From: Euperipatoides rowelli | Taxonomy: Eukaryota; Onychophora; Udeonychophora; Euonychophora; Peripatopsidae | DNA length: 11,977 bases | Reading direction: 5' to 3' (one strand) | NCBI GenBank assembly: GCA_003024985.2 | Contig: PXIH01S0077110.1 | Shown here: piece after piece, positions 1 through 10,200 of the stretch | Layout of the letters: each line of letters begins with the position of its first letter | Position numbering within the stretch: the first letter of the stretch is position 1 | Made by a program: the position numbers and the translations under genes | The notes under the pieces: model-generated | What the model was told of the DNA's origin: nothing | Seen by the model: the letters and a program-made list of their open reading frames with translations, nothing else | Database searches by the model: none

Positions 1-911
1 AAAAATTATCTGAAAATAAACTTCTTTATTCTGTACTTAACAGCATACACATGTATTGAAATTTGAATATGATACCAGTTTTCCAGGACTTGCCACTAGG
101 TTCCGCCACTGTTATATTGTCTCCTATTATTGCATTGCAAAAGATGGAAGTGTCCTGTATTAAACATATATGGTATTTGCTATAAGAAATAGTTTATCAG
201 AAATTAGATTTCATCAATTCATTACATAGCAAAGTCAATGCCCCAGGTGAATTGTTATTATGAACAATTCACCAATGCCCAAGGTGAGTCTTGGACGTGT
301 CATAATAACACCCTCATTTTTAAATTAGACACTAGTATTAAAATTTCAAACATGTGTAATTCTTCCCCCTCCCCCAACCCACTTCCCTTGTTTAATATAG
401 TAAACAACTTAAAAGCTAATTAAAGACATTTAATTACTTACAGGTAGCTGAAATAATGAGCTTGTTATTTATTTTAAAAATTAGCCTTGTTCAAAGGTTT
501 TATTGTTATGGTTAAAATGAAAGCGCGTTGAACCTTATTATTTTCCGAGATGACTTTCATTCATTTTTTTTTTTTTAAATAAGTCCGTTGTTATGTTCAC
601 ATTGCCTTTCAAATCTATTTGAAATTCGATTTTTATTTTACTAATATGACCTATACATTAAATTAATTTTTTTAATATTTTTTTAAACAAGAGAATTTTT
701 TTTTTTTTTTTAGCAATAGGCTATTCTTTGAAATTAAATCATAAAAAAAAAAAATTAAATTCGTGTGACCTACTGACCTTTAGTTCATATTTTTCAAACA
801 GGATCTAAAACTCATTAATTTTAAACCAAGATTACATTCAGACTGTCATGGGACAAGTAACTGATTTGTAGTATAAAATAATTATAGAAATTCAATTTTT
901 ATACTCATAAT
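1..911. other. Downstream intergenic DNA, no gene seen
   Basis: This is AT-rich sequence downstream of the DNAJB13 3' end. No splice-bounded coding segment is convincing on either strand. The 61-codon plus-strand frame at 238-423 has no recognisable motif and overlaps a small hairpin. Homopolymer T and A runs occur near 565-577, 697-710 and 743-755. An AATAAA on the minus strand near 25-30 could belong to a neighbouring transcript, but no exon supports it. Confidence 0.6.
246..273. repeat. Small perfect hairpin flanked by short direct repeats
   Basis: GGTGAATTGTT at 246-256 and its exact complement at 263-273 are separated by six bases. A near-identical direct repeat, AATGCCCCAGGTGA (238-251) and AATGCCCAAGGTGA (274-287), flanks and partly overlaps the hairpin. 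It may be the end of a degraded mobile element. No function is assigned. Confidence 0.4.
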
Positions 912-917
912 TTTATT
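912..917 (-). terminator. Candidate poly(A) signal of DNAJB13
   Basis: AATAAA on the minus strand (TTTATT on plus), 127 bases past the stop codon. It is the only canonical hexamer I found between the stop and about position 800. Cleavage would be expected around 880-900. This rests on motif and position only. Confidence 0.45.
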
Positions 918-1043
918 ATTATATGACAACGAAAATTATAAAAATAGACAAAAATAATAATCTTATAACAAATACATTGAAAATTAATTCAGTATAAGAT
1001 ATTGAGAAAATAAAACTATATATTACATCTATTAAGTTGTTGT

Positions 1044-1200
1044 TCATCTCATTAAAGCTTGTTTAATTAATTTCTTTTGCTCAGATTGAAGAATTTCAGG
1101 ATAAACAATAGTAAACTCTATGATCAAATTTCCCTTTTTATTACCAGATTGTTTACTTATAGGAAGACCTTCCCCTAGAACAATCTTCTGATAACCAGGT
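1044..1200 (-). CDS. DNAJB13: DNAJB13 last exon with stop codon
   Basis: This terminal coding segment is 157 bp: one base completing an Arg codon, 51 codons, and TGA at 1044-1046. The acceptor is TTGTTTTCAG (AG = 1201-1202). It encodes [20 protein letters not shown], then [15 protein letters not shown], then a charged C-terminal helix ending KQALMR. This is the conserved GEGxP...GNLxIxFxIxYP end of the C-terminal domain and dimerisation helix. The longer open frame to 1295 is intron read-through, not coding. Confidence 0.93.
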
Positions 1201-4200
1201 CTGAAAACAACAAGCAAATAATTAATTGAGTAATTTGCAGAATAAGATTGAGAAAAAAAGATTGAGAAAAAGAAGAGAGTTTGTTCATATTCCAATATCT
1301 GCCCACCAACATAATTAACGTTAGGAGTCGTGTGACAACTAAAATGTAGTAGCTTATGGAATTAGTATTTTTTCTCGTAGATTTTAGTATATTTTCTTTA
1401 CAGTCCTAACCTTACCATTTCCCTGAACCCTAGGATAATCTAGATGTGAAATAATATTTTGCTGAGCACCGATCTAGATGATTTCAACTTAATACCGTTA
1501 GCCATATTGGTGGGCAGATAACGGAATCTGACCAAGAGTTTAAATATAAAGTATTAACTTTTAATGATGAATGTAATCAAAGAGACCATATTAATGGGCT
1601 GGGAAGGATATGGAATTTGACTCCTTGTTACTGGTAATGGAAAGTGTTAGGTTGGGGGGGGGGGAGAGGGGGAGAAAGTCAGTTGTGATTATATTTGTAC
1701 ATTACAATCTCGATATTCATCTGCATATGTATGCTATTATAGATCTCACCAAGAAAATAAAAATAAATAATACTAAAAACAACAAAAATAATATGCCCAC
1801 CACAACTATCATCATTAACATCCTAATAATAATAATAATAATAACAATAATAACAGAAGTAAAATACAATTAAAATTAAAGGCATAATAAAGGTGGCATA
1901 AAATGCATAAAACTAATAGTGATAGAGAACAAATGAATAGGGAGATATTAAGTACAATTGATTTACAATTAGGTAACTATATAGGTAAACAACATTTTCG
2001 ATAAAATGACCTCTTACCTGATGATATCATTGATTGGAATAACTAGTTTACGACCATCTATTGTGTTCACATCAACATGACACCCAATTAAAGCTCGTCC
2101 AATAGATACTTCTTGAGTCATAATTAAATTATCTCCATCTCTTTTAAACATATGATGAGGTTTATCCTTGGTGATAAATATAATGTCAGCTAAAGGGAAA
2201 AAATTATTAAGGACATTAATAATGAAGTTTTAAAAAATTAGAAATGAAAATAAGTCTTTCTGTTGTCTAAGACATAGCAGCTAAGATATATTTTGGCTTC
2301 TTTTATTTAGAGGTATTTATAAAGTTGGCCACACATTATTCACTTCCTCTCTTGGTGTGCTCCTACATCATCAACATATTTCATCTCCCTCAAATCATGT
2401 TATCTTCATCTCATACCTCCATTTTTTCATACCACACTTTGATCACGACGTTTTTTCTTTCAATACAAATCTCTCATGAAACAAAATAATGTGTTTCACA
2501 TCTTTCTCCTCCCAAATCTATGTTGTACATTTATTTTTAATTAATCTTAAAAAAAAAAAAAGTCAATTTAAAGATAACATGATAGATAGTGGGGAGACTG
2601 ACAATAAATGCAATAGATGCATACAATATCATTTGGATTAAATAAATGAAAAATAAAAATTCAGAGATATGTAAATAGGGGATAGCCTATATGCCCCCCC
2701 CCCCCAAAAAAAAAAAGCTAAATGGGATAATAAATCACCAATTATATGTATGAAAATAAACAGTTATAAAATAAAAGGTATGGAAAATGAGAGCACGACT
2801 GTGGCAGTAAATATAATGAGTTAGACTATGCATCCAAGGAATAAACATGACAGTTTAAACATTGGGCTACACATCAACAATAAAAAGAACCATATTGAGA
2901 AAATGGATTAATGACTGTATAATAAATTTATATCTTATTATCTTAAAACAAATTGAGATTATGTGCAAACAACTTCAAAAGTAAAATGAGAAGATGATAA
3001 AAATAACTTATTAAAAAAGACCTAATACTATTTAATTCAAGATTTTGGAAAGAATTAATTAATTTTGTTCTAATTGAGATAAATTGGGAAAGATTAACCC
3101 TTCTGTTGACCAAGCAATTTTGGCATAATGTGTTTCTCTTTACTGCAAGATCTCACATAGTTAAAAAAAAATTTTAACTATGTGAGATTGAAAATTTTAT
3201 TTCCATCATCTATCCCATAATTCTTCAATGTGCACACTAGGGATGTACCAATTAAACAGAAGGTAAACGGTACTTGGCCTAGTCGGTTCTTTGGCTGATT
3301 AATCAGTAATCAGCCAATTTGCTTATCAGTGCAATCCTATAATCACAAAAGTTTTAGTTAAAACTTTAAATGGAGGGAAATAGGGTAACAAAACTTCAAC
3401 CTAACAATAATTAAGATATTGTATTCCAAAAATAATAATTTAGCATAAGTATCTAAAGCATAATGGTGAGGTTTGTTGCTCCTCTTCAACTACTCATCCT
3501 ATGCAATGATGTTGGATTTATTTGGAAGCCTATTAAAGTATATCCAACTGATGTTGCTTTGGACACCTTATGACCCTTCCTGCCAAGGGTATATTTTTTT
3601 AATGTAAGGTAAAAGGAGCCATAAAGTTTGGTGGTCAAATCTATAGCAATATGTGAAGCTCCATTTTCTCTGGAAACAGCCTGAGATACTTATTTCTGGC
3701 CACAAGGTGCTTCTCTTACTAGTTTTATTTTTTTTATATTTCCAAATTACAGACCTTCACACTTTTTGTATGTGGTCTTCCAGGTCCTGATAATACAGGT
3801 TCTTAGATGTTACAAGGGCAGCGTACTTGGAAAAAACCCGAGGCGAGCTGTTAAAGCTAGGGAAAAAAACCGTTCCTTAACTGTCCAAGCCGAGGCTCGA
3901 ACCTGTACACCTCAGCATATGCCTTCAGTTCATCAAGCGGAAGCGAATCGGCTCGACCACGGAACCGACTTTCATGTCCTAAGCTAAGTTTCATAGAATA
4001 GTCGGCTAGAATATACCCGGGTAACCTCACCCAGGTGATGAGTGTAATTTATGGACAATCAAACATGTGTCAGAGTCATGGGAGTGCCGGACATGCCGGA
4101 CTTATGTGCGAAACTAGAACACTACTTGAGCAGGTCAGCCAGAACTATAGCAATCGATGTTCAGTGGCATCGCCAGACACATGCTCCCTTTGCTAATGAA

Positions 4201-7200
4201 TATAATAAAATGTCAAGATACTTGAAGGAAAAATACCAATGTTTAAAATTGTGAACTTTAAAATCTGTACAGTAGAAGATTGGACGCCTAGGACTATGAT
4301 GTAGGAAAATCTAGGGATTTTGAATACATTCACTCTCCACATAAAACTTTTAACAATACTTTGAACTTAATTGAATATACATTATAACAAACCTGGAATA
4401 GTATTAGGTCCTTGATCACCTTCCTCACGAAAAATAATTCTAGTACCTTCTCTCCACCCTTTCCTAACGTGGATAGTTAGAATTTTATCCATAATGGTTG
4501 TTGATGTTTCCTCCTCTTGCAATACCTGTTTGATATGAATAATAGTTTATGATTAATCAATTTTATAACATTAATAATTACAAATTTGTTTAATAAAATT
4601 TGCAATATCACATAATCATCTGAGTTTAGCAACAGAAGTCTATTTCACTATAACTGAAAAAAATATAAATCAGGTGGCCATTAAGTATATAACTGAATTA
4701 GATCTATCATTCAAATACATTTGAAAAAGTAAATAATATTGTGAATTGATTTTAGTCTGTTTTAAAAAAAAAGAGATACCATCGTCACGCAGCCCTAAAA
4801 ACAACAATCGGAGGTCAGCTTGCATTCTATCTGCAAGCCGACCTCTGAATGGCTGTTATTTTATGTATTACTTATTCTTAATATGCTTTAATATTTATGT
4901 TGGAGTTAGGGTCAGTGTGTGGTTAAAGTTATAGATTCTTTAATTTGTTATTATATTCATGTTGGAGTTAAGGTCAGTGTATGGCTAAGGTTGGTAGATT
5001 ATCTAATAGGCTGCATGACAATGTTAAGTCTGGGATACAGACATCTGCTCTTAGATCTAACCGGCTGTCTCGTAATTTGTAAAGTCAAAACTCATCTACA
5101 TAGTATCTATTTCAACGTACTGTACGTGGTATAACGAGTAGGACTCTAGATTATAAAAGCTAAATTAAACGATATTTTATTGGTAAACAAATTTAAATTT
5201 TTAATTTTCTTTAGCATTGGGTTTATTATTATAATGATTTTCATCGATTTTATAAAATTTGAGTCTCTTCATGGAAAATAAAATGGCGGGAAAAAAATAA
5301 AAATGGGGTGGCAATTGAAAATCTGCACCAGGGCATCAATAAAATCGGGTGTGGCCCTGGTATAACCGTAGCTAAGTTAGTGAAGCAATGTAATGCTAGG
5401 TAAGTTTAATTGTAACAAAGGTGGTCTACAATAAGATTCCACATGATTATAATTAAAAAGTACTAAAGTACTCTCAGGTGTGTTTTCAAATTATCTGACC
5501 AGTAAAATGTTCAAAAACATTTATTATTTGAGCAATTATTCTTTGAAAAAACATTTATTCCCATAAACAATAAAACAAAATACAAATCGTAAATATAAAT
5601 TGTAAAAAATAGATTTGAGAATGGCTAGGGACGAATGTCTGCGTAGCAAACTATTCAACACCCATTATTCCAGAACAGCAAAATATATGACTAGGCAGAA
5701 CATTATTTATTAGTAATAGACCTCACCATTTTATTTTACAGTCCTAAGTTTAAAATACCTTCAACATCCATTTAATTATTTCCCAACCCTAATTCAAATT
5801 AATGAATCAATTGACCCTCGTGATTATTTTTTACATTGTTTCCTTCAGACCAATCATTAGGCTAACCATATTCATTGACTGCTTCTGGAGTAATGGGTGC
5901 AAAGGAATTTGCTACTCAGACATTTCAGGTTAAGGTTAGGATAAATGGAAAGTATTCAAGTTGCAAAAAGTGAAAATTAAAAGTATTAGCAGGTAAAGTA
6001 CTGTTGTGAATGAGTATCGGTTCAATCATTGCTTTTTGATTTTTTTTTTTTTGTGCGTAAAAAATAATGTCGGAAAAATTGTTTTTGAACAATTTATGGT
6101 AACCTTCCAAATCATAAGAATAAGAGAAATTATCATAAACATACCCACCCGTCTTGAAATTTTAACCTTTTTTATTCCACCATAAAAAATCTCTTCCAAT
6201 GTCAAATATAATTCCCGAATAATTGGAGGGTCCTGTTTCTTCAAACCGGTTCCTGATTTCCCGCCAAATACTTTAGTTAAATCTGTCTGTATTCCTCGAA
6301 ACAAATCTGTAAGGACAAAAATGCTCATTATTAGTAAAATTAAGAAATTCTGGTAAACCAGTCCAAATTTTTTGTCCTCTTTGTTGACGCCATGGAGAAC
6401 TTTGGGGTGGCTCTAAGATTTCTCCAAAGTTTTTGCTACATCCCTGAGACCATTAATCTGAAATGCATTCCACAAGATGTCATAAAGACACAAATATTTG
6501 GACTGGTTATAACCAGCTTCTTTTGGTTAATTTAAATAAAGGTGCCTATGGTTTGTAGACTTTTAAAATATCAGCAAATTAATTTTTGATTGACCACTGA
6601 TCAAAGATTAGCATGTAAAGGGGGGAAATCAACAATTCTGGGCCAGTCCGAATCTTTTCAAAATGGTCAATTTCCTGTTCCTGTTTCTTAAAGGTATGAG
6701 GTTTTAGCCCATATATGGGCGTATGACATCACATTGATACATTATGGGATAGCATCTTGTTTATACCCCTCCCACTTCCTATTTAAGCTCCTCCCACTTC
6801 TAAGATGGTTGACTTTCTGTTTCTTATAAGGGTTTTTTAATGCCCATATATGGGCATATGACATCACTTTATGGCATCGCTTCTGGTTTAGGCCCCTCCC
6901 ACTTCAAGTATTCCTGTGCAAACCTGGATCTTTACAAGGTGGCTGACTTTTCCTGTTTCTTAAAGGAATAAGGGTTTTTATGACATCACTTCCTATTTGA
7001 TGATGTCCCATTCAGTATTTCTATGCCAATCCAATTTCTGGATGACTTCCAGTTATATCTCAAGAGACTATCACCCCCGATTTTATGAAATCACTTCCGG
7101 TTTTAGCCAGCTATTATTTTTGGTCACATGATGTCATTTCTAGTGCAAATTGACTCCTAATAAATTTCTGAGTTCAAACCGGAAATGACATCATAAACTC

Positions 7201-10200
7201 CAAAACCTGAAGTGCTGTCATCTTAAAAATTATTATTTTAAGATGACGACACTTATGTTTTTGGGTTATGATGTCATTTCCGGCTTTCCCGCAAAAAGTG
7301 CATTTTCATGTAACACTTCTTGTTGTCCCAGCCTAGTTTTCAATAAGCTATTCATAATCTAAGTTTTCAGCTACCCAACTTTAAATATATTTTTTTAAAT
7401 CGGACAATGTTGAGTCATACTGTTGATTTGGTTATTTAAATCTATGTAATTTTCTAATGCTATCCTCTATTGTTAACATCTCTGCTCATTACCCACACTA
7501 TGGTTTAACGTATTGTGCATTGTAAATGTCATATCATAAGGACAAGGGTTTGATCATTATGCCTAAAAAAAATAAATGNTACNCCNCNCCCCCCCCCCCC
7601 CGCAGCTCCCATAAAAAATTATAAATAAAAAATCAGATTACTTTGTGGTTAATATTACAAAGTATACAGTATCATTCCTGTTATTTTTAATATCAGTTAA
7701 TTTAAAAATTGTGATTTTTTTTTAAAAATAAATTTTATATAGCGGAACTGCATCTCATTAAGGTTCAACTGATGTGTAAAACATGATGGATGTCTATTAA
7801 GCTATAAAGATCGCAGAAGAAAGACAGCTTGCAAAGATAAACAGAACCGAATAAGGACACAGGAAATCCATGTAAAATTCAGAGGAATCAAGATGAGATA
7901 AATAAAGACATCTAAATGAGTGTAAAAAGATGTAGAAATTTAATGACAAAGGGAGAACAAAGGATTTCTTTAAGATCAGGAAAATAGCAGGAGCATTTAA
8001 GCCTCATCCTAATGTTGTCAAAGATAATGGTGATTATATCTTGATGTTGGATGAAGAGATAAGGAGTCGGTGGAAGGAATATTCAGGGAATCTATAAACA
8101 AATTGATCTTGATAATGAGGATACTAAAGAAGTAAAGGTTTTCGAGTGGGAACCAAAGGTAACAAGCGAGGAAGTACATCATGCCACAGACAGCTGACAG
8201 AGAGAAAAAAATCTAGGAGGTGACAACATTCCCATTGAGTTAATTAAAACCTGTGATGAAGAAGCAGTAAAGATATTAACGGCTCTCTGTCTTCAGATTT
8301 ATAAAGAGGGGAAAAGGCCGTGCATTTGGAAAAGTTCAATTTTTGTACTGATCTCCAAAAATGGGGATTTAAAGATGTGATCAAATTATAGAACATCTGT
8401 GCTCAAATCACATACAGGTAAGATTTTGTTAAAGATTAAGCTTATACAAATTAGGCTTTTACCTTTCATGGAAAGAGAGTTTGTGGTGGTGCCAGCTGGT
8501 TTTAGATGCAATAGAGGTACTTGTGACCAGATTGCAAATATGCAATGGTTGGTGGGGTAAAAAGCTTTGAATATATCTCCAGGTGATGGGAATCCCAAGC
8601 ACTTCATATATATTATGAGTAGTTTGAATAGAAACTCAGACGGTGGTGGAAAGAATGGATGCAGCGAGCGCTGAAGGCTTTGTGATTGAGAAAGGTGTAA
8701 GACAGGGATATATCACATCATTGTGCCTATTCAACTTATAAGAAGATAATTTTTTGGGGAGGTTGTCCCAGATTATCTCTGATGGATCTTCTAGGTTAAT
8801 TGTGGGATCCATATCCTCTTGAAGTGACCCATTATTGATACAATGGATACAAACAATATGATTCTTCAAAGGAATCTCTTCCAAATAATTTGGAATAGGA
8901 GCAAAAGTCACACTTCGAGTTCCTATCACTTTGTTAGTTCCCTCTTTCCACACTCGGAATCACTTATGTTTTGGGCCTTTGCCAACAAGGATGCCTTTGA
9001 TTGCCATGTTGTCAAGTTTTGCTCTATTGGGTTTTGGCACATGACAAAATGCCCTCTCGTGCTCCTAGTGTGGTATTTTCCCTTCCCACAGTTCTGTGGT
9101 TGTTTTTTGGGTGTTGTTGTTTGTCATTCTATTATATAAGTACGCTGCAGTGGTCAGAGCTTCCCCCCACAGTTCTTTATTCACTTTGGCATGGTTTAAC
9201 ATTTTTCTTATAGTTTCAACCAATGTTCTATTTTTTCTCCCTGAGGTGCCATTTTGTTGAGGGGTATAGGTTATATTCATCTGATGTTTAATTCCTTTAT
9301 CACCATAGAATTGTTCTATATCATCATTGAAAATCCTTCCCCCCCCCCATCTCCTTCAACAGTTCTAGTAATTGTGGGGTAATATCCATGTTGAGAAGGC
9401 CCTTGCTCCCCTTGCATCACTATTCTCTTAATTTCTTCATTGGCCATACATTTAGTTTTAAAGGGTGCAACAAATGTATATTTGCTAAATGCATCAGTAA
9501 TAGCGATAAAGTATTTATTTCCCCCATACAGTATTGGATTAATAGGTCTGCGTAAGTCAACCCATAATATTTTAAAAGATTTACTGGCTGGTGGTGTTAC
9601 CCCTTTTTCAAATTTATTTTGTACCATTCCCCCATGTTGGCAAGGTCCACATATTTCACTACATAAATCCTTTGCATTTAGAAATTTTTAATCCTGGGTA
9701 GTTATTATTTCCCCTCCCCCCTTCCCATTCTTTTTATGACAGGTATGGATTTGTGGCCCAATTTTTCATGCCATTCATGGATACATATATTGGCTATTTC
9801 CCCTATCTGCCTCTCCTCACTCGTTAATAAATAGAGGGTACCATTAACTTAAGGTTTTATTGATAATCCTTTTTTGTCTTTAATTAAAGATATTTCCTTG
9901 TCAAATTGCATTGTAAATCATTGTGAGCAGATAGATTTTACAGACAGTAAATTTTGTGACAATTTAGGAACCCAGAGCACTTCTCCCAATTTAATCATCA
10001 ACAAAGTTTGATTATTTTTAACTTTAAGATGCACTTCTCCTTTCCCTTGGGCCTCAATTATAGCACCATTTGCTAATTTAACTTTACTGGGGGATGGGTA
10101 TTCGATAAATGAATTAAATAAGTTCTTACCTTTGCTGGTTCTTCACACATTAAGCTTTGTCTCCTGTTGTGATTTATTCCAGGGTAATGCTTTTGAATGC

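Larger units (their letters stand above)
1201..2017 (-). other. Last intron of DNAJB13 (817 bp)
   Basis: The intron is bounded by GTAAGA (donor, right end) and TTTTCAG (acceptor, left end). It contains the TIR element at 1283-1533, a G-rich run near 1655-1675 and an (AAT)n-type microsatellite around 1828-1860. The plus-strand open frame 1610-1873 is low-complexity (Asn/Ile-rich from the AAT repeat) and is not a gene. Confidence 0.75.
2190..4392 (-). other. DNAJB13 intron (2.2 kb) with repeats
   Basis: Intron between the exons 4393-4525 and 2018-2189. About 2200-3140 is AT-rich and featureless apart from a C12-A11 homopolymer junction at 2694-2716. Further right come a near-perfect hairpin (3150-3188), a hAT-like end (3236-3350) and a tRNA-derived SINE (3725-3975), then a GC-richer block (3976-4260). 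Nothing in it looks like a functional gene. Confidence 0.7.
4777..5026. mobile_element. Candidate TIR element (MITE)
   Basis: CATCGTCACGCAGCC (4780-4794) matches the complement of 5009-5023 at 13 of 15 positions. TA dinucleotides lie one base outside each end (4777-4778 and 5025-5026), compatible with the TA duplication of Tc1/mariner-type elements. The interior has a hairpin (4806-4848) and a 61-bp tandem duplication (4886-5006). The short TIR and weak target duplication leave this tentative. Confidence 0.4.
4526..6148 (-). other. DNAJB13 intron (1.6 kb)
   Basis: Intron between the exons 6149-6306 and 4393-4525. It contains the TIR element 4777-5026. From 5027 to 6148 there is AT-rich sequence with only short structures, for example an 8-bp inverted repeat ACCAGGGC/GCCCTGGT at 5327-5334 and 5354-5361. 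No other gene is visible. Confidence 0.7.

Noticed and set aside
61-125. Possible hAT-type end (CAGTGGCGGAAC on the minus strand near 101-112)
   Set aside because: Only a dozen bases resemble such ends, and no partner end or target duplication was found.
238-423. 61-codon plus-strand ORF
   Set aside because: It has no recognisable motif, overlaps a hairpin with direct repeats, and shows no splice sites or codon pattern that support a gene.
1610-1873. 87-codon plus-strand ORF
   Set aside because: Half of it is translation of the AAT microsatellite and the rest of a G-rich run; it is low complexity inside a DNAJB13 intron.
3766-3987. 73-codon plus-strand ORF
   Set aside because: It is the antisense reading of the tRNA-derived SINE.
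5925-6110. 61-codon minus-strand ORF next to the exon at 6149-6306
   Set aside because: It lies in the intron after the GTGGGT donor, is AT-rich, and does not match the DNAJB13 protein, which continues at 4525.
6659-7290. CRISPR array
   Set aside because: The repeats are long, diverged and partly inverted, with no regular unique spacers, and the DNA is eukaryotic.
8386-8607. 73-codon minus-strand ORF
   Set aside because: It is the complement of the LINE reverse-transcriptase frame, which carries the recognisable motifs on plus.
8843-9213. Overlapping plus-strand ORFs of 98 and 70 codons
   Set aside because: They are antisense shadows of the copia integrase and linker on the minus strand.
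9440-9691. 83-codon plus-strand ORF
   Set aside because: It is an antisense shadow of the copia integrase core.
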